A DNA stretch of 16,546 bases from Clostridia bacterium (GCA_017408305.1 JAFQUU010000005.1:1-16546), one strand, 5' to 3'. Positions 1 through 6,631 are shown, counted from the first letter of the stretch. Program-made: numbers and translations. The notes: a model not told the origin generated them from the letters alone.

Positions 1-151
1 AGTCCATGGTAGCGCCGCCATCATGAACTTCACCTATTTTATGAGTTTTACCAGTATAATACAAAATTCTTTCTGTAGTCGTTGTTTTTCCGGCGTCGAT
101 GTGAGCCATAATACCAACGTTTCTGGTCATTTTTAATGGTTCTTTTGCCAT
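1..151 (-). CDS. fusA: Elongation factor G, N-terminal 50 codons (gene continues beyond the window)
   Basis: EF-G is the GTPase that drives translocation of tRNA and mRNA on the ribosome and, with RRF, ribosome recycling. Only the N-terminus is present. The translation begins MAKEPLKMTRNVGIMAHIDA and continues with GKTTTTERILYYTG, which is the EF-G G1/P-loop (AHIDAGKTT) with the typical ERILYYTG continuation. The ATG at 149-151 is preceded by GGAG at a good distance, so the start is well supported. It is the last gene in the window of an rpsL-rpsG-fusA type operon. It is separated from rpsG by four genes not usual there and has its own 153-base hairpin-rich leader. The C-terminal part cannot be judged. 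Confidence 0.96.
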   Translation of the reverse strand, partial: MAKEPLKMTRNVGIMAHIDAGKTTTTERILYYTGKTHKIGEVHDGGATMD

Positions 152-318
152 TTTATTTCTCCTTTTTATTTTGTTTCGCTTGTCTACCGAACAAGCAAAA
201 GTGTCCCTCATTTTCAGTTTTATTTTCAAAACCAAAAATGGAAATGAGGTTCTTACTCCAATTGAAATTAGAGTAATTTTGTTTAAATTGAAAAAAACTC
301 GCAGTTATTTTTCAATTT
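152..318 (-). promoter_or_regulatory. Hairpin-rich leader upstream of fusA
   Basis: The gap between the kinase-like gene and fusA holds four consecutive inverted repeats. Read on + coordinates they are 285-295/308-318 (11 bp, all A/T except one pair, spanning the stop codon of the upstream gene), 253-258/271-276 (TTACTC/GAGTAA), 206-213/242-249 (CCTCATTT/AAATGAGG, with an inner GTTTT/AAAAC stem at 217-221/228-232), and 178-183/191-196 (GCTTGT/ACAAGC). No good -35/-10 pair was seen here, so fusA may be read from upstream. None of the hairpins has the long U-tract of an obvious terminator. A regulatory role is inference; pairing is what is seen. Confidence 0.4.
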
Positions 319-862
319 CATTTTTGCTTTCTTTTTTCTGCTCTTTTTTCTTTAAGGCTGAAACAACATGTTCAACCGAAGGGTTTACTGCATATTTAAG
401 ATGATTTTCTTGAATAAGTGAAATAATTTGTTTTTGAATGTCAAGGGACTTTTCAAAGTCTTCAACCCTACCACTTTGCTGATAGATGCGATTTGGCTGA
501 TGCGTGAGAAGAATGTTAAGGTTTGTAAATCTTTCAAACGCATTTTTGCAAACCAAATCAAATTGCTGGCTTGGGTACGGGTTTGTTGTAAGTTTGTTGT
601 AAATAACGCCAAGCAGTATTGGGCTGTCAGTGATTATATAGTCAATCTTGCCATCAAGGACAAAAGTTCTGCGATACTGCTCTCCAATAACAATCAGTTG
701 GTCGTTACGGAGTTTTTCGTTATCGGCATACACAATTTCTTTGGCAAACTCTTGAACAAGTTCGCAAGAAAAACCCTCTGCTTTCATCTCTGCAAAAAGT
801 TTTGCAGCGTAGGTGCTTTTGCCCGTTCCAGGTGCACCTAAAATATTAATCACTTTTGTCAT
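305..862 (-). CDS. AAA_28/NadR-type P-loop ATP-binding protein (kinase-like)
   Basis: A 185-aa P-loop NTPase. Walker A is GAPGTGKST at residues 9-17 directly after a hydrophobic strand. ELVQEFAKEIVY at about 34-45 and the acidic IITDSPILL at about 77-84 follow the order of the AAA_28 family (Ttd14/NadR-like kinase domain, common in phages). The last 20 residues are Lys/Glu rich. A nucleotide or small-molecule kinase role is inferred from the fold; the substrate cannot be told. The start ATG at 860-862 has a GAGGGG ribosome binding site. It lies 25 bases downstream of the coiled-coil gene, in the same direction as rpsG and fusA, so it is probably co-transcribed with translation genes. A CYTH-domain gene is three genes upstream; these two domains occur together in Ttd14-type proteins. 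Confidence 0.8.
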   Translation of the reverse strand: MTKVINILGAPGTGKSTYAAKLFAEMKAEGFSCELVQEFAKEIVYADNEKLRNDQLIVIGEQYRRTFVLDGKIDYIITDSPILLGVIYNKLTTNPYPSQQFDLVCKNAFERFTNLNILLTHQPNRIYQQSGRVEDFEKSLDIQKQIISLIQENHLKYAVNPSVEHVVSALKKKEQKKESKNEIEK

Positions 863-887
863 CTTTCGCCCCTCTTAAATAACAGTT

Positions 888-1382
888 TTAGAGTTCTTTG
901 TAAGTTTCTTGTTGTTGTTTGGTCATACAAGCTCTTTTCTTTTTATGAAAATTTTCTAAACTTTTTATTTCTCTGTCTTGACTGTGCATAAGCTGATTGA
1001 AATCGTTTGTTTTGCGTCCAGTAGAATCATATCTATAATGCTCAAAATCAAACCAACTAGCAATATCTTTGGGGTTTAAAAACATTGCAATATGTTCATG
1101 CAGGTGTGCAATTTGCAAACAGACTTGTTGCAATTCTTCACGCATCTTTAGTTGCATAACTTGTTGCTTTTGAATAATGTCAAGCAATTCTTGGTTTTGC
1201 TTTTTAAGCGTTTCCATTTCAGCATTTTGATTTGTAATAATATCTTTTTGCATGTCAAGTGTTTGCTGAAGAGTGCCTTTGTTTAGACTTGCTAAGGCTT
1301 TTATCTCAACAATTTGCTTTGCAAAAAACTTTTCAACTGGTGTTAATTCATCAATATTAAGTGTTTCTTTTTTTTCTGCCAT
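888..1382 (-). CDS. Coiled-coil protein of unknown function
   Basis: A 164-aa protein that I do not recognise. Residues about 25-95 are rich in Gln, Glu, Lys, Leu and Ile with heptad-like spacing, consistent with a long coiled coil. The segment after it contains SWFDFEHYRYDSTGRK, an aromatic patch unlike the rest. The C-terminal 40 residues are basic and Gln rich. There is no signal peptide or membrane segment, so it should be cytoplasmic. The start ATG at 1380-1382 is preceded by AAGGAG. It sits between the 62-aa gene (31-base gap) and the kinase-like gene (25-base gap), in the block inserted between rpsG and fusA. A structural or adaptor role is only a guess. Confidence 0.75.
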   Translation of the reverse strand: MAEKKETLNIDELTPVEKFFAKQIVEIKALASLNKGTLQQTLDMQKDIITNQNAEMETLKKQNQELLDIIQKQQVMQLKMREELQQVCLQIAHLHEHIAMFLNPKDIASWFDFEHYRYDSTGRKTNDFNQLMHSQDREIKSLENFHKKKRACMTKQQQETYKEL

Positions 1383-1413
1383 AGTTTTCTCCTTTTAGTG
1401 ACTGTGTGTAATT

Positions 1414-1602
1414 TTATTGATTTAACTCTTCAGTTTCTTCCAAAGTTTTTTCTTCTAGGGCATCAAGGTCATCAAGGTCAAACTTTTTGTCTCTTTTTCT
1501 TAGTTCTTCATGAAGTCTTAACTGGTTTGAAATCCAAGTGCCAGCACCATGCCTTGAACGCTTGAAATTCATAGCACTTTCATTATTTTGAAAATATGCC
1601 AT
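1414..1602 (-). CDS. Small hypothetical protein (62 aa)
   Basis: A small protein starting MAYFQNNESAMNFKRSRHG, with a basic N-terminal half and a strongly acidic C-terminus (FDLDDLDALEEKTLEETEEL). I chose the ATG at 1600-1602 because AAGGAGGGG lies just upstream. The longer frame reaching 1656 would add 18 Lys/Trp-rich residues and would place that binding site inside the coding region. No known family is recognised. There is no signal or membrane segment. It belongs to the same minus-strand unit as the CYTH gene upstream (77-base gap) and the coiled-coil gene downstream. Its length, clear ribosome binding site and tight operon position support it as real. Confidence 0.65.
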   Translation of the reverse strand: MAYFQNNESAMNFKRSRHGAGTWISNQLRLHEELRKRDKKFDLDDLDALEEKTLEETEELNQ

Positions 1603-1679
1603 AACCCCTCCTTTTCTTTTCGGCGATTTACACCACCAGTTTTTTTGCTTTTGCACAATTTTTCTTAATTAAAAAGTTT

Positions 1680-2216
1680 TTATTTCAAATTAAATTTTCT
1701 ACACAAAAGCGTATTATATGTGTTTTGCACAACATCATTTTCGGTCAAATTAAACTTTTGTGCAAAATCTAATATTTTTTTGTTACCGTCCGGGTCTGGC
1801 TGTTCTGTTAAAAATTCAACCTCCAAAAAACTTCCTAAATTTTCAACATAATCATAACATAAATTAAACCCATCTAACGAAGCAGTTTTTCGCGTTTTGT
1901 CAATGGTGACCAACTTCCTCATACCGAGATGTTGTAAAATTTTATTAGTTTCTGATAAATTATCAACAACTGTTTCGAATTCTTCAAAAACACCAAGGTT
2001 CTTTTCAATCTTAAGAGTCAAAGTTATCTTACCATTTTGCTCTCGAGTTCTGACAACTGGCTCACCACTCACCAAATTCATTCCATCTGAATCTTTTTTT
2101 ATCCACACCGAATCAATTTGGTGTTTTTCGCTAGTAAAAATGATTGCGTTAGTGTTTAACAAAGTTTGAAATAATTTATCATTTTCTATTTTAAATTTTA
2201 ATTCATTTTCAAACAT
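1680..2216 (-). CDS. CYTH-domain protein (class IV adenylate cyclase / triphosphate tunnel family)
   Basis: A 178-aa protein with the CYTH signature. An ExExK motif is at residues 3-7 (ENELK). VRTREQNGKITLTLK at about 55-69 supplies alternating basic residues. The later strands include LVTIDKTRKTASLDGF and LGSFLEVEFL, which provide the basic and acidic tunnel residues, and the protein ends with NTYNTLL, close to the SY.ELL-type end of CyaB proteins. Family members bind triphosphate groups in a beta-barrel tunnel and act as adenylate cyclases, thiamine-triphosphatases or polyphosphatases; which applies here cannot be told. The start ATG has GGAG upstream. It is the first of four non-ribosomal genes after rpsG, preceded by a 316-base gap. 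Confidence 0.82.
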   Translation of the reverse strand: MFENELKFKIENDKLFQTLLNTNAIIFTSEKHQIDSVWIKKDSDGMNLVSGEPVVRTREQNGKITLTLKIEKNLGVFEEFETVVDNLSETNKILQHLGMRKLVTIDKTRKTASLDGFNLCYDYVENLGSFLEVEFLTEQPDPDGNKKILDFAQKFNLTENDVVQNTYNTLLCRKFNLK

Positions 2217-2532
2217 AATTTCTCCGTTGTTTATAGGTTGCCCAAAATTTTTTGTGTTTTTGTGGGATAGATTTTAACGCTCGGCACTTTGTTTTGCGTG
2301 GGGTTGTACATAACTTACTTCCCAGTGGTGTTTCCCACCATTTGGCAAAGCGAAATAATTTTTTTCGTTTTGGAAAGCAAAACAAATTAATGCCGAAATG
2401 GGATAAATTTGTGATTTTTGTAAGCTGAGAACAAGGAAACAAGGTTTTGAGCCACAGGATTTTACAAGTTAGTGAATGACTGTGGCGAAAAAACGCAGTT
2501 GACACAGTTATCGCCCACAAAAAACGCAAATT
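2217..2532 (-). promoter_or_regulatory. Gap between rpsG and the CYTH gene with competing hairpins
   Basis: This 316-base stretch has no convincing gene. On the minus strand just after rpsG, an ACTGTG arm (2508-2503) can pair with CACAGT (2484-2479), closed further by GCG/CGC around a T6 loop. The same CCACAG segment (2485-2480) can instead pair with CTGTGG (2457-2452), so the two hairpins exclude each other. A further small hairpin, TGGTG/CACCA, lies near 2325-2340. No strong promoter hexamers were found upstream of the CYTH gene, so read-through from the rpsL promoter is likely. A switch or processing role is inference from pairing only. Confidence 0.35.
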
Positions 2533-3006
2533 TTACCAGCGGAAGTGTGCAAATGCTTTGTTAGCCTCAGCAGTTCTGTGCATTTCTTCTTTACGTTTGA
2601 ATGCAGCACCGGTGTTGTTGTAAGCGTCCAAAAGTTCGCCTGCAAGTTTTTCTTCCATTGTGCGTTCGCCATTGCGTTTTCTTGCAAAAAGCACAATCCA
2701 ACGAATGCCAAGTGTTTGACGGCGTGCTGGGCGAATTTCCATAGGAACTTGGTATGTTGCACCACCAACACGACGACCTTTTGTTTCAAGCACTGGTTTT
2801 ACGTTTTCAAGGGCTTGAGTGTATACAGCAAGGCCATCTGTACCGGTTTTTTCTTTAATAATATTGAAAGCGTTGTAAACAATTTGTTGTGCAAGGCCTT
2901 TTTTACCATCAAGCATAACTTGGTTGATAAGTTTTGTAACAAGTTTGCTGTTATAGAGTGGGTCTGGAAGCACATCTTTTACAACGGCTCTGTTTCTTCT
3001 TGCCAT
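2533..3006 (-). CDS. rpsG: 30S ribosomal protein S7
   Basis: S7 is a primary 16S rRNA binder that nucleates the head of the small subunit and contacts tRNA near the E site. The 157-aa product has the normal length and the family landmarks: MARRNRAVVKDVLPDPLYNS at the N-terminus, KLINQVMLDGKKGLAQ, the ENVKPVLETKGRRVGGATYQ segment, the VPMEIRPARRQTLGIRWIV segment, and AEANKAFAHFRW at the end. The start has AAGGAG upstream. It follows rpsL by 56 bases, the usual order. What is unusual is that fusA does not come next; four other genes lie between. Confidence 0.98.
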   Translation of the reverse strand: MARRNRAVVKDVLPDPLYNSKLVTKLINQVMLDGKKGLAQQIVYNAFNIIKEKTGTDGLAVYTQALENVKPVLETKGRRVGGATYQVPMEIRPARRQTLGIRWIVLFARKRNGERTMEEKLAGELLDAYNNTGAAFKRKEEMHRTAEANKAFAHFRW

Positions 3007-3062
3007 TTTTTTCTCCTTTTATAAATTTTGTTTGCCCATAAGGGCTTTAAGATGCGACCAAA

Positions 3063-3437
3063 TTATTTTTTAGGGCGCTTTGCACCGTATTTACTACGGC
3101 CTTGCATACGTTTTGCAACGCCTGCTGTGTCAAGTGTGCCACGGATGATGTGATAACGCACACCTGGAAGGTCTTTAACACGACCGCCACGAATAAGCAC
3201 AACACTGTGTTCTTGCAAGTTGTGCCCAATGCCTGGGATGTAGCAGGTTGCTTCTTGTCCGTTTGAAAGTTTTACACGGGCAATTTTACGAAGTGCTGAG
3301 TTTGGTTTTTTAGGTGTTGTTGTTTTTACAGACAAGCACACACCACGTTTTTGTGGATTGTTTTCAAGAAGTGGTGATTTGCTTTTTGCCTTAAAAGTTT
3401 TACGACCTTTTCTTACCAATTGGTTGATTGTTGGCAT
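3063..3437 (-). CDS. rpsL: 30S ribosomal protein S12
   Basis: S12 sits at the decoding centre and tunes accuracy. The 124-aa product is full length, with MPTINQLVRKGRK, TTTPKKPNSALRKIARVKL, TCYIPGIGHNLQEHSVVLIR and GGRVKDLPGVRYHIIRGTLD. Counting from Met, the residues tied to streptomycin resistance are wild type (K43 and K88), and D89, the usual site of beta-methylthiolation, is present. The start ATG has a GGAG site. This is the first gene of the operon, behind a consensus promoter at 3681-3709 and a leader of about 237 bases. Confidence 0.98.
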   Translation of the reverse strand: MPTINQLVRKGRKTFKAKSKSPLLENNPQKRGVCLSVKTTTPKKPNSALRKIARVKLSNGQEATCYIPGIGHNLQEHSVVLIRGGRVKDLPGVRYHIIRGTLDTAGVAKRMQGRSKYGAKRPKK

Positions 3438-3674
3438 AACGATTTTCTCCTTTTTTTTATTTGCCTAAATAAAGTTGTAAGTAATGCTTGCCGTTTGGCT
3501 TAGGACGGCTTAAGATGTAAAAAAATGAATTGACAATTCAATCCATCAAAAAGCTTTTTATAACTATAAAAACTTCACGAACATAATCAGTGAAAATGCG
3601 TAAATATCGCACCACCTGCCGTTGAAGTTTCAAAAAGTCCAAAAAAACCTTTTGGCTTCGGCATAACCAAAGCA
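3438..3674 (-). promoter_or_regulatory. rpsL: Long structured leader of the rpsL operon
   Basis: Between the predicted transcription start near 3674 and the rpsL ATG are about 237 bases without a gene. Pairings seen on the minus strand include CTTTGG/CCAAAAG right after the start, followed by seven Ts. AAACTTCA (3630-3623) pairs with TGAAGTTT (3577-3570) and encloses a TGCG/CGCA hairpin at 3597-3611. A 7-bp palindrome at 3526-3540 is followed by seven Ts, which is attenuator-like. GCCGT/ACGGC sits at 3490-3509. Leaders of this operon often carry ribosomal-protein or attenuation control; no known class could be assigned by eye. Confidence 0.45.
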
Positions 3675-3680
3675 AGATGC

Positions 3681-3709
3681 ATTATACACGAACAAGGAAG
3701 CCTTGTCAA
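3681..3709 (-). promoter_or_regulatory. Consensus sigma70-type promoter of the rpsL operon
   Basis: On the minus strand, TTGACA (3709-3704) is followed by exactly 17 bases and TATAAT (3686-3681). Both hexamers are perfect consensus. The A/T-run region upstream of the -35 (about 3715-3730) could act as an UP element. Transcription would start near 3674. Such strength fits a ribosomal-protein and elongation-factor operon. Confidence 0.9.
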
Positions 3710-3887
3710 CCCCTTTTTGCAAAAAAATTGACAAAGATGGCTTGTCCAAAAACAAAGCAAAACCAAAAGGTTTAATCAAAGATTAAAATTTACCTAATTA
3801 CCTTTTTCGAAAACAAAAGTTTTAGTATCCCACTTAAGATTTTTGGTGCTTTAAAGCAAAAGATTTTCATTTTGACCTCTTTATAAA

Positions 3888-3954
3888 ATATTCAAATCTC
3901 TTTCTTTTTGTGATTAGGTTTAAAGTTGACATTTGAATATAAAAAGAGTATTTT
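3888..3954 (+). promoter_or_regulatory. Promoter of the 3973 lipoprotein gene with a 10-bp inverted repeat
   Basis: TTGACA (3926-3931), a 17-base spacer and TATTTT (3949-3954) make a good promoter, with a start near 3961, almost at the AAGGAG ribosome binding site (3962-3967). A perfect inverted repeat, ATATTCAAAT (3888-3897) and ATTTGAATAT (3931-3940), has its second arm across the end of the -35 and the spacer, so a dimeric regulator or a looped repressor is possible. The rest of 3721-3887 shows nothing clear. Confidence 0.6.
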
Positions 3955-3972
3955 TTATATAAAGGAGATTTT

Positions 3973-5244
3973 ATGAAAAAAATATTTAGTTTTGCGGTGA
4001 TTTTATGTATGCTTATTTTTTGCGTACCACTATCAGCCGCCTGCACACCAGAAACACCACTACACGAAAAAATTGACCTTACAATAAAGAATTATTCTAA
4101 CTATGACGGACTATCTATTGGTTTTCAAAACCAAACTATGCAAGGAATGTCACTTTTAAGCAATGAAAGCGAAGAGACTGTCAATTCAAAACTTAAACTT
4201 CTTGGCAAACATAAAGACGGCTATTACGAAGAAATTCAATTTGAAGAAGAAAATGATGGTGAAATCATTACAACTCAGTACAACATTCACGCAATTCAAG
4301 ACGTTGGACCATTTTTGTTTGTTGGTTATACAAACTATCCAAATGTCACAACTTTATCTTACAAAATCAATAACAGCAACTATGGCACCAAATATCTTTA
4401 TTTGATTGATAAGGATAGTGGAAAAATGTTTGACATTACCGGACATCACATCAATCTTTATACCCATGGAATGCATTGCTATTCAGAAAACGCTCTCTTT
4501 TGTACTTTTGGGGACTTTGCCGGTATCACAAAACTTTCTGTAAAAAATAATCTTTTGAACATAGAAGAATTTTTAGACACATCAAAGCTTTTAAGCTTTG
4601 AATTTCCAATTATGACTGATAAGTTCAACCACCTTTATTCAACACCAAAATCTGGCTCAAACCAGCGTTTTATGATTTCTTCTCAAGGTCAACTTTCTCA
4701 AATTTCTAATGCCCAATTGGGTGCAAATAACATTATGTATATTGGAAATCAATGGATAAATGAAAACGGAGAACTTACCACTGCAACTTTCGTGCCAGAA
4801 AACTTTACCAATCTTAGACACCAATCTACAATAGACGCAAACGTTACTCTTTTATATCAAAACAACAATACATATTACTATCGTAAAAACACTGAAAACA
4901 AAATCATAAAATATACTTTTGTAAATGATATTGAATACACCATTGAAGAAATAACAATGCAAAACCATATACGAGGTACAAATGGAGTTGCACTCGGTCA
5001 AAAACTTTATTTTCTTAGCGAAACTTCAATTTTCTATATAGATATACCTACAGGACAACAAACAACAATAACTTCACAGTATTTCTTTAACAAACTTTAT
5101 TTAAATGCAGAAAATGAATTGATTTTTGAAGCACTAGATAGCAGTCTTAATGATGTCAAAGGCATAATTAATCCCGATGACACAATTGAGGTTGGAATAA
5201 CACAAAAAGATTTTAAAATTTACTTTATAGCACCAATCAATTAA
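3973..5244 (+). CDS. Predicted lipoprotein, unknown function, possible beta-propeller
   Basis: A 423-aa exported protein. The N-terminus (MKKIFSF, a hydrophobic core, then LSAAC) is a lipoprotein signal peptide with the lipidated Cys predicted at residue 24. Leu lies at -4 rather than -3, a variant often seen in Clostridia. The mature part is rich in Asn, Thr and Tyr with short beta-strand-like segments and recurring phrases such as YLIDKDSGKMFDITG and FYIDIPTGQQTTI, which resemble propeller blades; this fold is a guess. No catalytic motif is seen. AAGGAG supports the ATG. It is a single-gene unit: its own promoter lies upstream and a strong terminator follows the stop. The second lipoprotein here (12491) shares the residues ACTP at the cleavage site. 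Confidence 0.85.
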   Translation: MKKIFSFAVILCMLIFCVPLSAACTPETPLHEKIDLTIKNYSNYDGLSIGFQNQTMQGMSLLSNESEETVNSKLKLLGKHKDGYYEEIQFEEENDGEIITTQYNIHAIQDVGPFLFVGYTNYPNVTTLSYKINNSNYGTKYLYLIDKDSGKMFDITGHHINLYTHGMHCYSENALFCTFGDFAGITKLSVKNNLLNIEEFLDTSKLLSFEFPIMTDKFNHLYSTPKSGSNQRFMISSQGQLSQISNAQLGANNIMYIGNQWINENGELTTATFVPENFTNLRHQSTIDANVTLLYQNNNTYYYRKNTENKIIKYTFVNDIEYTIEEITMQNHIRGTNGVALGQKLYFLSETSIFYIDIPTGQQTTITSQYFFNKLYLNAENELIFEALDSSLNDVKGIINPDDTIEVGITQKDFKIYFIAPIN

Positions 5245-5250
5245 TTAAAA

Positions 5251-5279
5251 AACATAGCAATCCTGCTATGTTTTTTTTT
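5251..5279. terminator. Bidirectional intrinsic terminator
   Basis: The stem AACATAGCA (5251-5259) pairs with TGCTATGTT (5264-5272) around a 4-base loop. A T-run follows on the plus strand (to 5279), and an A-run precedes it, giving a T-run on the minus strand. It ends both the 3973 lipoprotein gene and the convergent nfeD-SPFH operon. Confidence 0.92.
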
Positions 5280-5281
5280 AT

Positions 5282-6154
5282 TTATTTTTTTGGTTTTTCT
5301 TTGCCTGTTTCAACGGTTTCTGTAAGTGCTGAAACAAGTGATGCCATGTCTGCAATGTTTGATGGCACGATAAGTTTTGTGCTTTGGCCATCTGCCACTT
5401 TTTGAAGGGCTTCGTAGGCTTTAAGTGTAAGATATTCTTTGCTTGGGTTGGCTTCAATGATTTTGCGAATAGCCTCTGCTTCACCTTCTGCTTCTGCAAT
5501 CAGGGTTGCTTTTTCTGCTTCTGCACGAAGAATTGCAGCCTGCTTTTCGCCCTCTGCACGAAGGATTGAAGACTTTTTGTCGCCCTCTGCAAGAAGGATT
5601 TGTTCACGGCGTTCACGCTCTGCACGCATTTGTTTTTCCATGGCTTCACGAATTGCTTGTGGTGGGTCTATATTTTTAAGTTCAACACGGTTGATTTTGA
5701 TGCCCCAAGCATCTGTTGCATCGTCCAAAATTGCACGCATTTTGCTGTTAACGGTGTCACGGCTTGTAAGGGTTTCATCAAGTTCAAGTTCGCCAACGAT
5801 ATTACGAAGGGTTGTTGCAGTTAGGTTTTCAATTGCACTAATTGGTTTTTCAACTCCGTAAGAGTAAAGTTTTGGGTCAGTAATTTGAAAGTACACAACT
5901 GTATCTATTGACATTGTTACATTGTCTTTTGTAATGATTGGTTGTGGTGGGAAGTCTGCCACTCTTTCTTTAAGGCTGATTGCTGGAAGTGTACGGTCAA
6001 AGATTGGCAAGATGAAATGTACGCCTGTGTCTAGGGTTTTGTGATATTTACCAAGGCGTTCAACAATCACTGAAGTTGATTGGCGAACAATCCTGACAGA
6101 AAACCCAAAAAGCACAAGTAGCACAACAACGATAATAATAATTGCGATAATCAT
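5282..6154 (-). CDS. SPFH/stomatin-like membrane protein (QmcA/HflK type)
   Basis: A 290-aa SPFH (band 7) protein. Residues 1-20 are an N-terminal membrane anchor made of Ile, Val and Leu. The band 7 domain follows (about 22-185), with VERLGKYHKTLDTGVHFILP, RVADFPPQPIITKDNV, VVYFQITDPKLYSYGV and GIKINRVELKNIDPP, all close to stomatin/QmcA. A coiled coil (about 170-235) contains four 11-residue repeats, and the C-terminal TLKAYEALQKVADG...KLIVP segment is typical. Such proteins form oligomeric scaffolds in membrane microdomains and modulate membrane proteases. Its ATG is 4 bases after the nfeD stop, the classic NfeD-stomatin pair, and it has an AAGGAG site inside the nfeD end. The enzyme it assists is not known. 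Confidence 0.93.
   Translation of the reverse strand: MIIAIIIIVVVLLVLFGFSVRIVRQSTSVIVERLGKYHKTLDTGVHFILPIFDRTLPAISLKERVADFPPQPIITKDNVTMSIDTVVYFQITDPKLYSYGVEKPISAIENLTATTLRNIVGELELDETLTSRDTVNSKMRAILDDATDAWGIKINRVELKNIDPPQAIREAMEKQMRAERERREQILLAEGDKKSSILRAEGEKQAAILRAEAEKATLIAEAEGEAEAIRKIIEANPSKEYLTLKAYEALQKVADGQSTKLIVPSNIADMASLVSALTETVETGKEKPKK
5459..5590 (-). repeat. Four 33-base repeats encoding an 11-residue coiled-coil repeat
   Basis: Inside the SPFH gene, residues 189-232 read as four hendecads: AEGDKKSSILR, AEGEKQAAILR, AEAEKATLIAE and AEGEAEAIRKI. The DNA shows the same 33-base period, with CTGCACGAAG-like phrases at 5521, 5554 and 5587 on the plus-strand text. Hendecads are typical of the straight coiled coils of stomatins. 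The repeat could expand or contract by slippage. Confidence 0.8.
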
Positions 6155-6158
6155 ATTT

Positions 6159-6581
6159 TTATTCTCCTTTTACCTTAAGTTTGTTGCCGATTGCCTCTAT
6201 GACAACGGCTTTTGCACCTGTTTTAAGTTCTTCATCGCTGACAGCAGTCCACAAAACGCCATTAAGTTTTACTTCGCCTGTAGCGTCTGGGGTGATGTCT
6301 TTGGTTACCTCACAAGACCTGCCGATTATGCTGTCTGCAGGTTTTGTGTCTTTTGTTTTATGTAGAAATTTTAAGGCAAATCTTCTTAAGAAAATAATTG
6401 AAATCATTGCCACTAGGCAAGAAACAATGATTTGCACTTCAAGCGAAATGCCACCAATGGCACATAAAACAAGCCCAACAAGTGCACCAAGAGCAATCCA
6501 AATGCTGACCATTTGCATTGTGGCAAATTCAACCACAAGTGAAGTTGCAACCACGATTGCCCAAATCCAAATTGGTTCCAT
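6159..6581 (-). CDS. nfeD: NfeD family membrane protein
   Basis: A 140-aa short NfeD protein. Three hydrophobic helices (about 4-20, 25-44, 47-66) are followed by a C-terminal OB-fold of about 60 residues, with SIIGRSCEVTKDITPDATGEVKLNGVLWTAVSDEELKTGAKAVVIEAIGNKLKV as its strands. The pattern G...V...I...G.V...G..W.A is the NfeD C-terminal domain. NfeD proteins are partners of SPFH proteins, and this gene directly precedes one. The short form lacks the ClpP-like serine protease domain of long NfeD proteins. The ATG at 6579-6581 has a perfect AAGGAGG. The promoter at 6599-6627 drives the pair. Confidence 0.9.
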   Translation of the reverse strand: MEPIWIWAIVVATSLVVEFATMQMVSIWIALGALVGLVLCAIGGISLEVQIIVSCLVAMISIIFLRRFALKFLHKTKDTKPADSIIGRSCEVTKDITPDATGEVKLNGVLWTAVSDEELKTGAKAVVIEAIGNKLKVKGE

Positions 6582-6598
6582 TTTTCCTCCTTGTGTTA

Positions 6599-6627
6599 AA
6601 TATACTCAATTCTTTAAAAAATGTCAA
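6599..6627 (-). promoter_or_regulatory. Promoter of the nfeD-SPFH operon
   Basis: On the minus strand, TTGACA (6627-6622), 17 bases, then TATATT (6604-6599). The predicted start near 6592 coincides with the first base of the AAGGAGG site (6592-6586), so the leader would be only about 11 bases. Confidence 0.85.
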
Positions 6628-6631
6628 GTTT

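Noticed and set aside
285..318. An intrinsic terminator ending the kinase-like gene before fusA
   Set aside because: The stem is almost all A/T and no U-tract follows on the minus strand, so it is listed only as a hairpin.
2209..2529. A 106-codon open frame on the minus strand between rpsG and the CYTH gene, whose stop overlaps the CYTH ATG
   Set aside because: It starts with TTG 3 bases after the rpsG stop, has no ribosome binding site, and its residue make-up is erratic (many Cys, Trp and Phe without domain pattern). The region reads better as a leader with hairpins.
2545..3024. A 159-codon plus-strand frame opposite rpsG
   Set aside because: It is antisense to a certain S7 gene; the Phe/Cys-rich product mirrors S7 codon use.
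3063..3437. Possible streptomycin-resistance substitutions in S12
   Set aside because: Lys43 and Lys88 (counting Met) are both wild type.
5439..5861. A 140-codon plus-strand frame rich in Ala, Ser and Arg
   Set aside because: It is antisense to the hendecad repeats of the SPFH gene.
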